Both the position numbers and the translations under genes were made by a program. The notes beneath the pieces are model-generated. The model was not told where the DNA came from, ran no database searches, and saw nothing but the letters and a program-made list of their open reading frames with translations. Shown in pieces: positions 1 through 8,148 of a stretch of DNA of 64,000 nucleotides. Each line of letters begins with the position of its first letter. Positions within the stretch are counted from its first letter, which is position 1. Origin of the DNA: Enterobacter chuandaensis (GTDB taxonomy: Bacteria > Pseudomonadota > Gammaproteobacteria > Enterobacterales > Enterobacteriaceae); NCBI RefSeq assembly GCF_003594915.1, contig NZ_QZCS01000001.1, positions 62,001-126,000 of the forward strand, read 5' to 3'.

Positions 1-297
1 AGGATTTTGTGCAGGCCAGACGAAGCTCACCAGCGTTGTTCCCGGATTCAGCAGCGCAATCTCACTCTCTTCCGGCGCGTTGACCTTCAGAATCACAGGC
101 GACTGCCAGACTTCGGCCCCGTCCACCACTTCCGCGCCAGCCTGAATAAAGGCGTCGTCATCGAAACTCGCCAGCTTGCCTGCGCCGCTTTCAACCGCGA
201 CGGTAAAACCCAGTTTAAGCAGTTGCTCCACCGTTTTCGGTGTTGCCGCTACGCGGGTTTCATTGGCTAACCGTTCTTTTGGTACCCCAATACGCAT
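1..297 (-). CDS. pntA: NAD(P) transhydrogenase subunit alpha, N-terminal part
   Basis: This is the first 99 codons of PntA; the gene runs off the left edge, so it is partial. PntA binds NAD(H) in the proton-translocating transhydrogenase PntAB, which moves hydride between NADH and NADP+ at the inner membrane. The translation begins MRIGVPKERLANETRVAATP and continues with the typical VEQLLKLGFTVAVESGAG stretch, nearly identical to E. coli PntA. The start is the ATG whose complement lies at 295-297. A possible promoter lies at 390-418 on the same strand. The assignment is secure despite truncation. Confidence 0.95.
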   Translation of the reverse strand, partial: MRIGVPKERLANETRVAATPKTVEQLLKLGFTVAVESGAGKLASFDDDAFIQAGAEVVDGAEVWQSPVILKVNAPEESEIALLNPGTTLVSFVWPAQNP

Positions 298-832
298 AGT
301 TTTCCCTTCCATCGGTTTTTGATGATGGTTTGTCGATAAATGCCCGCGGTTTGTATCAATTTTCGCCACCTCGATAGCGACGAGAAATGATTAACCCCGG
401 AAAATAAAACAGTAACAAACTGTCTATAACCTACTGAAAATAGCGCCCGCGATCTACCGCCAGAAAACACTATTTCTTACTTTATCTGTGAAAAATAAGC
501 GAACGGCGTCACTGACAGTGATATTTACCTTAAATTCATCGCCAGAACCGATAAATCGCGCAAGCGAAGCGGTAAAAACATGATATAGCGCCATAAGAGA
601 ACAAGTTATTAACATTAAATTAACTTGTAAAAGTCATATGCTTTATCAGTTTTGCTTGTCAAACGCCTGTTTTTTCAACATATCACTAAATGTTATCGAA
701 TTCGTTAATTCAGTGAGCACAGGCAGTGAAAAATGGCGCAGACAGCGACGGGTTTTAAATGCCATAATCGGGACCGTTTCAAATTAACAACAATACCAGT
801 ACATGGTTTGCGCAAGGCGAAGGATTATTTTT
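298..832. other. Intergenic region between divergent pntA and ydgH
   Basis: This 535-base AT-rich stretch separates two divergently transcribed genes and must hold both promoters. On the minus strand TTGTTA and GTTAAT, 17 bases apart (390-418), are a reasonable pntA promoter. I see no convincing single promoter for ydgH, no conserved small ORF and no terminator. ORFs that can be drawn here have no recognisable product. Confidence 0.6.
390..418 (-). promoter_or_regulatory. Candidate pntA promoter
   Basis: Read on the minus strand, TTGTTA (-35) and GTTAAT (-10) are separated by 17 bases, about 90 bases before the pntA start codon. Four or five positions of each hexamer match sigma-70 consensus. 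This is a sequence match only. Confidence 0.35.
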
Positions 833-1777
833 ATGAAGCTTAAGAACACACTCCTGGCGTCCGCACTTCTCTGTGCGACCGCCCTGTCTGCGAATGCCGC
901 AACAGAGTTAACGCCAGAGCAAGCGGCAGCGTTAAAACCTTTTGACCATACGGTCATTGTGGGTCGTTATAATTCTATTGGCGATGCTGTCGCCGCCGCA
1001 TCAAAAGCCGCGGATAAAAACGGAGCGGCCTCGTTTTACGTTGTTGACCAGTCCGATTACGGCAACAGCGGTAACCAGCGCGTGACCATTGCGCTGTATA
1101 AAGATAATGCGCCAAAAGCTGACGCGCCGAAAAACCGCGTGATCAACGGTATCGTTGAGCTGCCAAAAGATCAGGCGATTGAGCTGGAACCTTACGACAC
1201 CGTCACCGTTCAGGGCTTCTATCGCAGCCAGCCTGAAGTGAACGATGCCATCACCAAAGCCGCGAAAGAGAAAGGGGCTTACTCTTTCTATATCGTCCGT
1301 CAGGTGGATGCTAACCAGGGCGGCAACCAGCGCATTACCGCATTCATCTACAAAGAAGATGCGAAAAAACGCGTTCTGCAGAGCCCGGACGCCATCCCTG
1401 CTGACTCCGAAGCGGGTCGCGCGGCGATAGCAAAAGGCGGCGAAGAAGCGAAGAAAGTCGAAATTCCAGGCGTAGCGACCTCTGCGGCGCCAAGCGCTGA
1501 AGTGGGTCGTTTCTTTGAAACGCAATCCACGAAAGGTGGTCGTTACTCTGTGACGCTGCCGGACGGCACCAAAATTGAAGAGCTGAACAAAGCCACTGCC
1601 GCGCAGATGGTACCGTTCGACAGCATCAAGTTTACCGGCAACTACGGCAACATGACGGAAGTCTCTTACCAGGTCGCGAAGCGTGCGGCGAAGAAAGGGG
1701 CTAAGTATTACCACATCACCCGCCAGTGGCAGGAACGTGGCAATAACGTGACCATCAGCGCCGATCTGTATAAGTAA
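833..1777 (+). CDS. ydgH: Periplasmic DUF1471 triple-repeat protein YdgH
   Basis: A 314-residue exported protein that aligns along its whole length with E. coli YdgH. Residues 1-22 form a signal peptide ending ALSANA. The rest holds three related modules of the YhcN/BhsA (DUF1471) fold, recognisable by repeated motifs such as GAASFYVVDQSDYGNSGN, GAYSFYIVRQVDANQGGN and GAKYYHITRQWQERGNN. The family is linked to envelope stress and biofilm, but the exact role of YdgH is unsettled. The ATG at 833 is chosen over an in-frame ATG ten codons upstream because it follows AAGGCGAAGGA and begins the signal peptide. A strong terminator follows. Confidence 0.93.
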   Translation: MKLKNTLLASALLCATALSANAATELTPEQAAALKPFDHTVIVGRYNSIGDAVAAASKAADKNGAASFYVVDQSDYGNSGNQRVTIALYKDNAPKADAPKNRVINGIVELPKDQAIELEPYDTVTVQGFYRSQPEVNDAITKAAKEKGAYSFYIVRQVDANQGGNQRITAFIYKEDAKKRVLQSPDAIPADSEAGRAAIAKGGEEAKKVEIPGVATSAAPSAEVGRFFETQSTKGGRYSVTLPDGTKIEELNKATAAQMVPFDSIKFTGNYGNMTEVSYQVAKRAAKKGAKYYHITRQWQERGNNVTISADLYK

Positions 1778-1791
1778 CAAAATCGTTTACG

Positions 1792-1818
1792 AAAGGCGGC
1801 GCAATGCCGCCTTTTTTG
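1792..1818 (+). terminator. Rho-independent terminator of ydgH
   Basis: GGCGGC and GCCGCC arms around a short loop are followed by six Ts, 15 bases after the ydgH stop codon. Confidence 0.85.
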
Positions 1819-1961
1819 TTACTTTTTTTGAATTTCTGCCACACATCATTGCATGCTTTCGTTACACTCCGTAAAATCCCGCGCCTTAGTGTGATCCACC
1901 ATTTTTATGCGCCTCAGCGAAATAATTATTCTGGATTGGGACTTTTCATAACAGGAAGCCA

Positions 1962-3344
1962 ATGGAAAAGAAACTTGGCCTGAGTGCTTTAACTGCACTT
2001 GTATTGAGCTCAATGCTGGGCGCGGGCGTATTCAGTTTACCGCAGAACATGGCGGCCGTCGCAAGCCCTGCCGCCCTGCTCATTGGCTGGGGCATTACCG
2101 GTGTCGGCATATTGCTGCTGGCGTTTGCCATGCTGCTGCTGACGCGCATTCGCCCGGATCTGGACGGCGGCATTTTCACCTATGCACGTGAAGGTTTCGG
2201 TGAGCTGATTGGCTTCTGCTCCGCCTGGGGCTACTGGCTGTGCGCGGTCATCGCCAACGTCTCCTATCTGGTGATCGTCTTCTCGGCGCTCAGTTTCTTT
2301 ACCGATACCCCCGAGCTGCGCCTGTTTGGCGACGGTAATACCTGGCAGTCCATCGTCGGCGCCTCGGTGCTGCTGTGGATTGTTCACTGGCTGATTTTAC
2401 GTGGTGTCCAGACCGCCGCCAGCATCAACCTGGTGGCGACGCTGGCGAAACTGGTCCCCCTTGGCCTGTTTATCGTGCTGGCCTTCATTGCGTTTCGTCT
2501 CGACGTGTTTTCGCTTGATTTCAGCGGCATTGCGCTGGGCGTTCCGGTCTGGGAACAGGTGAAAAACACGATGCTGATTACCCTGTGGGTGTTTATCGGC
2601 GTTGAGGGTGCCGTTGTGGTCTCTGCCCGCGCGCGTAATAAACGCGATGTGGGCCGCGCCACGCTGCTGGCCGTCCTGGCGGCGCTGGGGGTGTATCTGC
2701 TGGTGACGCTGCTGTCGCTGGGCGTGGTGGCGCGTCCTGAGCTGGCCGAAATGCGTAACCCGTCCATGGCAGGCCTGATGGTGAAAATGCTCGGCCCCTG
2801 GGGCGACGTGGTGATTGCCGCAGGGCTGATCGTCTCCGTCTGCGGCGCTTACCTGAGCTGGACCATCATGGCGGCTGAAGTGCCGTTCCTGGCCGCGACG
2901 CACAAGGCGTTCCCGCGCCTGTTTGCCCGTCAAAACCAAAATAATGCGCCGTCAGCCTCACTCTGGCTGACCAACATCAGCGTTCAGGTCTGTCTGGTGC
3001 TGATCTGGCTCACAGGTTCAGACTATAACACCCTGCTGACCATCGCCTCGGAGATGATTCTGGTACCCTATTTCTTAGTGGGGGCATATTTGTTAAAAAT
3101 CGCCACGCGACCGGCGCACTATGTCGTGGGTATCGGGGCCTGTATTTACGGCCTGTGGTTGTTGTATGCTTCCGGGCCTATGCATCTGCTGCTGTCAGTG
3201 GTGCTGTACGCACCGGGTCTGCTGGTGTTTATCTACGCCCGCCGCACGCATCAGCTGGAGAACGCGCTGAAACGCCGTGAAATGGCCTTAATCGGGATGT
3301 TACTGGTTGCTGCCGTACCGGCAACCTGGATGTTAATGGGATAG
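1962..3344 (+). CDS. ydgI: APC-family amino acid transporter/antiporter YdgI
   Basis: A 460-residue inner-membrane protein with about twelve hydrophobic segments, the same length as E. coli YdgI and nearly identical to it. It belongs to the basic amino acid/polyamine antiporter branch of the APC superfamily (ArcD-like). The N-terminal MLGAGVFSLPQNMA region carries the G-A/S-G-V/I-F substrate-binding signature of helix 1. Arginine/ornithine exchange is the usual family suggestion; the substrate is not proven. The start codon follows an AGGA Shine-Dalgarno sequence. folM follows after 39 bases and may be cotranscribed. Confidence 0.92.
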   Translation: MEKKLGLSALTALVLSSMLGAGVFSLPQNMAAVASPAALLIGWGITGVGILLLAFAMLLLTRIRPDLDGGIFTYAREGFGELIGFCSAWGYWLCAVIANVSYLVIVFSALSFFTDTPELRLFGDGNTWQSIVGASVLLWIVHWLILRGVQTAASINLVATLAKLVPLGLFIVLAFIAFRLDVFSLDFSGIALGVPVWEQVKNTMLITLWVFIGVEGAVVVSARARNKRDVGRATLLAVLAALGVYLLVTLLSLGVVARPELAEMRNPSMAGLMVKMLGPWGDVVIAAGLIVSVCGAYLSWTIMAAEVPFLAATHKAFPRLFARQNQNNAPSASLWLTNISVQVCLVLIWLTGSDYNTLLTIASEMILVPYFLVGAYLLKIATRPAHYVVGIGACIYGLWLLYASGPMHLLLSVVLYAPGLLVFIYARRTHQLENALKRREMALIGMLLVAAVPATWMLMG

Positions 3345-3383
3345 CACCGCCTTTCCCATTGTTGAACTGTAAAGGAGAATACG

Positions 3384-4106
3384 ATGGGAAATGCACCGCT
3401 TCGCCCAATACTGATTACCGGTGGAGGTCGCCGTATCGGCCTCGCCCTCGCCCATCACTTTCTCAACCTTCGCCATCCGGTCATTGTCAGCTACCGTACA
3501 GAATACCCGTCGATTGACGGGCTGCGCCAGGCCGGGGCGGTCTGCATTCAGGCTGATTTTTCCACCGATGAAGGCATTCTGGCCTTTGCTGAACAGATAA
3601 AATCCTCCGTGACGGGGTTACGTGCGGTGATCCATAACGCCAGCGCATGGTGTGCTGAGAAGCCCGGTACGTCACTCAGCGATACGCTCTCCGCCATGCT
3701 GCAGATCCACGTAAATGCCCCCTATCTGCTCAACCACGCGCTGCAGGATCTGCTGCGCGGCCACGGGCATGCGGCGGGTGACATTATCCACTTCACCGAT
3801 TATGTGGTGGAGCGCGGCAGCGACAAGCACATCGCCTATGCGGCCAGCAAAGCCGCGCTGGATAACATGACGCGCTCCTTTGCCCGCAAGCTCGCGCCCG
3901 AGGTGAAGGTGAACGCCATCGCCCCGGCGATGATTTTGTTTAACGAACATGATGATGCGGAGTACCGCCAGCAGGCGCTGAATAAGTCGCTGATGAAAAT
4001 TGCCCCAGGCGAGAAAGAGGTGATCGATCTTGTAGATTACCTGCTCACCAGCTGCTACGTCACCGGCAGAACCTTTGCCGTGGACGGCGGCCGCCCGCTG
4101 CGCTAG
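3384..4106 (+). CDS. folM: Dihydromonapterin reductase / dihydrofolate reductase FolM
   Basis: A 240-residue short-chain dehydrogenase. FolM reduces dihydromonapterin to tetrahydromonapterin with NADPH and has weak dihydrofolate reductase activity. The NADPH-binding loop is seen as GGGRRIGLALA near residue 13, the NAS motif as HNASAW near residue 88, and the catalytic YxxxK as YAASK near residue 152. The family is cytosolic. Its stop codon overlaps the stop codon of the convergent gene ydgC by four bases. The AAAGGAGAAT before the start is a good ribosome-binding site. Confidence 0.94.
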   Translation: MGNAPLRPILITGGGRRIGLALAHHFLNLRHPVIVSYRTEYPSIDGLRQAGAVCIQADFSTDEGILAFAEQIKSSVTGLRAVIHNASAWCAEKPGTSLSDTLSAMLQIHVNAPYLLNHALQDLLRGHGHAAGDIIHFTDYVVERGSDKHIAYAASKAALDNMTRSFARKLAPEVKVNAIAPAMILFNEHDDAEYRQQALNKSLMKIAPGEKEVIDLVDYLLTSCYVTGRTFAVDGGRPLR

Positions 4107-4438
4107 TGAAAGCGGCTCCAGAAGAATATTAACACCCAGGCGCTGAGTCCCCAGCAGACCACTGCCCCGCCCAGCGCCAGGGGAAGCCGCAGAAAACCGG
4201 TGAAATACCACAGGGAAAGCAGGTAGAGAAAATAGGGGATGATTGACCACATGCCAAACACAATGGTCGTGCGTAGCGCTTCCGTACCCCGCTCAGAGGC
4301 CACGATATAGTGGGCAATGAGCGCAAAGGTCGGGAACAGCGGGATCAGCCCGGCAATATAGTAATTTTTGGTTTTTGCCAGAATGCCAATCAGTAACACC
4401 ACCAGCGCCCCCAGCGCGGCTTTGATCACCAGCCCCAT
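4103..4438 (-). CDS. ydgC: Inner-membrane protein YdgC (GlpM-like)
   Basis: A 111-residue protein with four hydrophobic helices, matching E. coli YdgC over its whole length. It is related to Pseudomonas GlpM, a small membrane protein linked to alginate production; its role in enteric bacteria is unknown. The start MGLVIKAALGAL is chosen because an upstream ATG adds seven charged residues that E. coli lacks, and AAGGAAAA precedes the chosen start. It converges with folM, with the two stop codons sharing bases 4103-4106. Confidence 0.88.
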   Translation of the reverse strand: MGLVIKAALGALVVLLIGILAKTKNYYIAGLIPLFPTFALIAHYIVASERGTEALRTTIVFGMWSIIPYFLYLLSLWYFTGFLRLPLALGGAVVCWGLSAWVLIFFWSRFH

Positions 4439-4504
4439 ATTTTTCCTTATGACAATCAAATAACAAGAAACGTCAGAATAACGGAAGCGGCGTTAATTTA
4501 GAAA

Positions 4505-4539
4505 GATTAATGGAAGGTTAAGGTTCCGCGGTGTATGTT
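4505..4539 (+). promoter_or_regulatory. PhoP box and -10 element of the rstA promoter
   Basis: GATTAA (4505-4510) and GGTTAA (4516-4521) are direct repeats with 11-base periodicity, as in PhoP boxes. TATGTT (4534-4539) lies 12 bases after the second repeat, the usual spacing to the -10. rstA is a known PhoP-regulated gene in E. coli and Salmonella. Binding is inferred from sequence. Confidence 0.65.
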
Positions 4540-4566
4540 GGCTTTTTTCACGAAAACAGACGCTGT

Positions 4567-5283
4567 ATGAATAAGATTGTTTATGTTGAAGACGAACCCG
4601 AAGTCGGGCAATTGATCGCCGCCTATCTGGGTAAACATGATATGGACGTCATTGTTGAGCCTCGCGGCGATCGTGCCGAAGAGGTGGTCGTCCGTGAAAA
4701 CCCGGATTTAGTGCTGCTGGACATCATGCTGCCAGGCAAAGACGGCATGACACTCTGCCGGGACCTGCGCGCCCGCTGGGACGGCCCTATCGTTCTGCTC
4801 ACCTCACTGGATAGCGATATGAACCATATTCTGTCGCTGGAGATGGGGGCCAATGACTACATTCTGAAAACCACACCGCCTGCCGTCCTGCTGGCCCGCC
4901 TGCGCCTGCATTTACGCCAGCACGCCAGCAGTGAACGCGAAGCGCCCGCGCCGTCTCTGACGCCGCACAAAGCGATGCGCTTCGGTACGCTGTCTATTGA
5001 CCCGGTTAACCGCCAGGTTCTGCTTTCCGGCGAGCTTATTGCCCTTTCCACCGCTGATTTTGACCTGCTGTGGGAGCTGGCCACGCATGCCGGGCAAATC
5101 ATGGACCGCGACGCGCTGCTGAAAAACCTTCGTGGCGTGAGCTATGACGGAATGGATCGCAGCGTTGACGTGGCGATCTCGCGTCTGCGCAAAAAATTGC
5201 AGGATAACGCCACCGAGCCCTACCGCATTAAAACCGTGCGTAATAAGGGTTATCTGTTTGCCCCGCACGCCTGGGAAACCTGA
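4567..5283 (+). CDS. rstA: Response regulator RstA
   Basis: A 238-residue OmpR/PhoB-type regulator. The receiver domain (about residues 1-115) has the acidic pair EDE near residue 8, the phosphoacceptor aspartate in VLLDIMLPGKDG near residue 52, and lysine in LKTTPPA. The C-terminal winged helix (about 135-235) ends RIKTVRNKGYLFAPH. RstA acts with the kinase RstB and is switched on by PhoPQ; a PhoP box with matching -10 lies just upstream. The start at 4567 aligns with E. coli RstA; an earlier in-frame ATG would add 12 unrelated residues and sits at the promoter. Unlike in E. coli, rstB does not follow directly. Confidence 0.95.
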   Translation: MNKIVYVEDEPEVGQLIAAYLGKHDMDVIVEPRGDRAEEVVVRENPDLVLLDIMLPGKDGMTLCRDLRARWDGPIVLLTSLDSDMNHILSLEMGANDYILKTTPPAVLLARLRLHLRQHASSEREAPAPSLTPHKAMRFGTLSIDPVNRQVLLSGELIALSTADFDLLWELATHAGQIMDRDALLKNLRGVSYDGMDRSVDVAISRLRKKLQDNATEPYRIKTVRNKGYLFAPHAWET

Positions 5284-5290
5284 TAAAAAG

Positions 5291-5347
5291 ATAACGTGCG
5301 CGAAATGAAGGCATTATGCGTAGAAGTCCTTTCTTTCGCGCGTTAAT
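5291..5347 (+). terminator. Long imperfect inverted repeat after rstA
   Basis: Bases 5291-5311 and 5328-5347 form an inverted repeat of about 20 bases (core GCGCGAAA/TTTCGCGC) with a 16-base loop, starting seven bases after rstA. No T-run follows, so it may be a transcript-stabilising or weak terminating hairpin rather than a classical terminator. Confidence 0.45.
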
Positions 5348-5371
5348 TTACACGTTTGCGCAACAATTAAC

Positions 5372-5400
5372 TTGATAAGCGCGCGAACTAATCCATAATT
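5372..5400 (+). promoter_or_regulatory. Candidate promoter before the 86-residue ORF
   Basis: TTGATA (5372-5377) and CATAAT (5394-5399) are 16 bases apart, about 110 bases before the orphan ORF. Both hexamers match sigma-70 consensus at five of six positions. It would let the ORF, and possibly rstB, be transcribed apart from rstA. Confidence 0.4.
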
Positions 5401-5510
5401 AATACTCAAACGTTCTCTCCTTTAAGCCGCGCCGGCCAGCTATAAGGCCACACCTTTTCAGCACATTCTCTCCCATAAAATCTTGAAATGAGGATTTAAG
5501 CCCATGAAAT

Positions 5511-5771
5511 ATGTATAGCTACCATGAAGTAGAAGCCATCAAAACCAATCTTGAATGGATTGTTAATCAGGCAGCGTTTAGCCATTCCTCACCCTCACGC
5601 GCCGATCAAAAAGCGCTCATTGACCTCCTTGAACTTATCCAGTCTTACGAAATACTCCTGGATTTAATTAACGAATTTGGGACCGCCGTGATCGATCCAC
5701 AGATTGCGGAAGGTCTGGCCATAACGGAAACACTCATCGCCAGGGTAAAAAACAGCACGAATGCCATGTAA
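5511..5771 (+). CDS. Small protein of unknown function between rstA and rstB
   Basis: An 86-residue predicted protein that I do not recognise. It has no signal peptide, no membrane segment and no cysteine, and looks mostly alpha-helical (for example ALIDLLELIQSYEILLDLI). It lies in the rstA-rstB gap, where E. coli has no gene. A stop codon two codons upstream fixes the ATG at 5511. The best Shine-Dalgarno (GAGGA, 5490-5494) is spaced for another ATG at 5504, which opens a four-codon frame ending at 5518 and overlapping this start. That could be translational coupling or the trace of a one-base frameshift. The coding sequence looks real, but its function is unknown. Confidence 0.6.
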   Translation: MYSYHEVEAIKTNLEWIVNQAAFSHSSPSRADQKALIDLLELIQSYEILLDLINEFGTAVIDPQIAEGLAITETLIARVKNSTNAM

Positions 5772-5846
5772 CACGCTTCACAGACATGAAAATATCGACG
5801 GGTTTTCATGTATATTCTGCACAAAGCGTTTCTTCGGTGAGATCCA

Positions 5847-7145
5847 ATGAAAAAGCTGTTTGTGCAGTTTTATCTTTTGCTGTTTGTCTGCTTCCTGGTG
5901 ATGACCATGCTGGTCGGGCTGGTCTATAAATTCACCGCCGAACGTGCGGGCAGACAGTCGCTGGACGATCTGATGAAAAGCTCGCTGTATCTGATGCGCA
6001 GCGAGCTGAGAGAGATCCCGCCGCACGACTGGGCGAAAACCCTGAAAGAGCTGGACCTGAACCTGTCGTTTGATTTACGCATTGAGCCGTTAAAAGATTT
6101 CGATTTAGATCCGCCCACCATGCAGCGCCTGCGCGACGGGGATATCGTCGCGCAGGATGAGAAATACACGTTTATCCAGCGCATTCCGCGCAGCCATTAC
6201 GTGCTGGCCGTCGGGCCGGTGCCCTATCTCTATTATCTGCACCAGATGCGTCTGCTGGACATGGCGCTGATGGCCTTTATCGCCATTTCGCTCGCGTTTC
6301 CGGTCTTTATCTGGATGCGCCCACACTGGCAGGACATGCTGAAGCTGGAGTCCGCCGCGCAGCGTTTTGGCGAGGGGCATTTTACCGAGCGCATTCACTT
6401 CGACAGCGGTTCCAGCTTTGAACGTCTGGGCGTGGCCTTTAACCAGATGGCCGATAACATCAATGCGCTGATCGCCAGTAAGAAACAGTTGATCGACGGA
6501 ATTGCCCACGAGCTGCGCACGCCGCTGGTTCGCCTGCGCTATCGTCTGGAGATGAGCGAGAATCTGACCGAGGCAGAGAATCAGGCGCTTAACCGCGACA
6601 TTGGCCAGCTAGAAGCGCTGATTGAGGAGCTGCTGACCTACGCGCGCCTCGACCGCCCGCAAAACGAGCTGAACCTCAGCACGCCGGATCTCCCCGCCTG
6701 GCTGCAAACCCACATTGACGACGTTCAGAGCGTAAACCCGCAGCGCACGCTGTTGACGCGCGTCACCCCGGGTGACTACGGCGCGCTCGATATGCGCCTG
6801 ATGGAGCGCGTGCTGGACAACCTGATGAATAACGCCATGCGCTACAGCGAGAGTACGCTCCAGATTGGGCTGGATTTGCAGGGCAATCAGGCCAGCCTGA
6901 CGGTGGAGGATGACGGCCCGGGAATTGCCCCGGAAGCGCGAGAAACCGTGTTTGAACCCTTTGTCCGCCTCGACCCCAGCCGCGATCGCGCTACCGGCGG
7001 ATGCGGCCTGGGGCTGGCGATTGTCTACTCTATCGCGCAGGCGATGGGCGGCACGGTGCACTGCGAGGAGAGCGACCTCGGCGGCGCGCGCTTCTGCTTT
7101 AGCTGGCCGGTGTACCATAACATCGCCCTTCCCGTCCCTGCCTGA
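5847..7145 (+). CDS. rstB: Sensor histidine kinase RstB
   Basis: A 432-residue inner-membrane kinase that phosphorylates RstA. Two transmembrane helices (about 8-30 and 135-155) flank a periplasmic domain, followed by a HAMP linker, the phosphoacceptor histidine in GIAHELRTPLVRLR near residue 224, and a catalytic ATPase domain with N-box NNAMRYS, G1 DDGPGIAP and G2 GCGLGLAIV. It matches E. coli RstB throughout. It stands 563 bases from rstA with an extra ORF between, so its coexpression with rstA is less certain here than in E. coli. Confidence 0.95.
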   Translation: MKKLFVQFYLLLFVCFLVMTMLVGLVYKFTAERAGRQSLDDLMKSSLYLMRSELREIPPHDWAKTLKELDLNLSFDLRIEPLKDFDLDPPTMQRLRDGDIVAQDEKYTFIQRIPRSHYVLAVGPVPYLYYLHQMRLLDMALMAFIAISLAFPVFIWMRPHWQDMLKLESAAQRFGEGHFTERIHFDSGSSFERLGVAFNQMADNINALIASKKQLIDGIAHELRTPLVRLRYRLEMSENLTEAENQALNRDIGQLEALIEELLTYARLDRPQNELNLSTPDLPAWLQTHIDDVQSVNPQRTLLTRVTPGDYGALDMRLMERVLDNLMNNAMRYSESTLQIGLDLQGNQASLTVEDDGPGIAPEARETVFEPFVRLDPSRDRATGGCGLGLAIVYSIAQAMGGTVHCEESDLGGARFCFSWPVYHNIALPVPA

Positions 7146-7187
7146 CCATAACCGCACGCTGGCCTGACCCGGCGTGCTGTGCTATAT

Positions 7188-7210
7188 GATAAGTATGTTG
7201 TAACTAATGA
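7188..7210 (+). other. Replication terminus site (Ter, TerB-like)
   Basis: The core AAGTATGTTGTAACTAA (7191-7207) matches E. coli TerB and the Ter consensus over 17 bases. Tus protein binds such sites and stops DnaB helicase from one side. The conserved G of the G-C(6) pair is at the left end, so forks coming from the left of the window should be blocked and those from the right allowed through. The site lies directly before tus and overlaps where its promoter must be, as in E. coli, where Tus represses its own gene. Confidence 0.93.
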
Positions 7211-7218
7211 GAGTGTTT

Positions 7219-8148
7219 ATGGCGACCTACGATCTCATCGAACGGCTTAACGGCACGTTTCGGGAAATAGAACACGAACTCCTGACCCTGACCGAGCGTT
7301 TGCAGGCCTGCCGCCTGCTGGCCGCGCGCGTCTTTACCCTGCCGGATGTGGCTAAAGGGGCCGAGCATGATCCGCTGGACACCATCGAGGTCGAACAGCA
7401 CATCGGCAGCGCCGCCCTTGAGCTGGCGCTGAAACACTATCGCCGCCTGTTTATCCAGCAGCAGTCAGAAAACCGCAGCAGTAAGGCGGCCGTGCGTCTG
7501 CCCGGCGTCATCTGCCTGCAAACCGATGCAGCAACACGTGAAGCGCTGGAAAGCCAGATTGCGCATATCAACACCCTGAAAGCGACCTTTGAAAAGATCA
7601 TCACCGAAGAGTCCGGCCTCGCCCCTGCCGCCCGGTTTGAATGGGTGCACCGCCAGCTTCCGGGGCTGATTACCCTGAATGCCTACCGAACGCTGACGGT
7701 ACTGCGCCACCCCGCTACGCTGCGCTTCGGCTGGGCGAATAAGCACATCATTAAAAACTTCACCCGGGATGAGATTCTGGCCCAGCTGGAAAAAAGCCTG
7801 AAGACGCCGCGCACCGTCGCACCGTGGTCGCGGGAGCAGTGGATTGAGCGCCTGGAGCAGGAGTACCACAGCATCGCCTCGCTACCGGCGGATACGCGCC
7901 TCAAAATTAAGCGCCCGGTGAAGGTGCAGCCTATCGCCCGCGTCTGGTATTCCGGCCAGCAAAAGCAGGTGCAATATGCCTGCCCGACGCCGCTGATTGC
8001 GCTTTACGATGCCGATCAGGGCGCGGTGGTACCCGATATTGGGGAACTGCTGAATTACGATGCGGACAATGTCCAGCACCGTTACAGACCTCAGGCGCAG
8101 CCGCTACAGCTGATTATTCCGCGGCTGCACCTGTATGTGGCGGGATGA
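7219..8148 (+). CDS. tus: DNA replication terminus site-binding protein Tus
   Basis: A 309-residue monomeric Ter-binding protein, the same length as E. coli Tus. It stops replication forks in one direction in the terminus region. The central and C-terminal parts are well conserved, including [25 protein letters not shown], the interdomain DNA-binding strands around [17 protein letters not shown] and [14 protein letters not shown]. The N-terminal 80 residues diverge more. The start at 7219 ([11 protein letters not shown]) aligns with E. coli MARYDLVDRLN; an ATG at 7207 lies inside Ter. Its stop is next to the fumC stop, with the two genes converging. Confidence 0.94.
   Translation: MATYDLIERLNGTFREIEHELLTLTERLQACRLLAARVFTLPDVAKGAEHDPLDTIEVEQHIGSAALELALKHYRRLFIQQQSENRSSKAAVRLPGVICLQTDAATREALESQIAHINTLKATFEKIITEESGLAPAARFEWVHRQLPGLITLNAYRTLTVLRHPATLRFGWANKHIIKNFTRDEILAQLEKSLKTPRTVAPWSREQWIERLEQEYHSIASLPADTRLKIKRPVKVQPIARVWYSGQQKQVQYACPTPLIALYDADQGAVVPDIGELLNYDADNVQHRYRPQAQPLQLIIPRLHLYVAG

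Noticed and set aside
1194..1206. matS-like sequence ACGACACCGTCAC in ydgH
   Set aside because: Two mismatches in the conserved left arm; near matches are common by chance. Similar two-mismatch sequences at 26130 and 31656 were dropped for the same reason.
1001..1780. Long reverse-strand ORF opposite ydgH (and similar ones opposite malX, rsxC, manA and others)
   Set aside because: Mirror frames caused by G+C-rich codon bias; arginine/histidine-rich translations without homology, while the opposite strand holds conserved genes.
5511..5771. Possible YmgB/AriR-type biofilm regulator
   Set aside because: Similar size and helical character only; no convincing residue match from memory, so no family is assigned.
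6762..6776. Palindrome GTCACCCCGGGTGAC in rstB
   Set aside because: The arms are in the reverse order to matS, and it lies in well-conserved coding sequence; probably chance.
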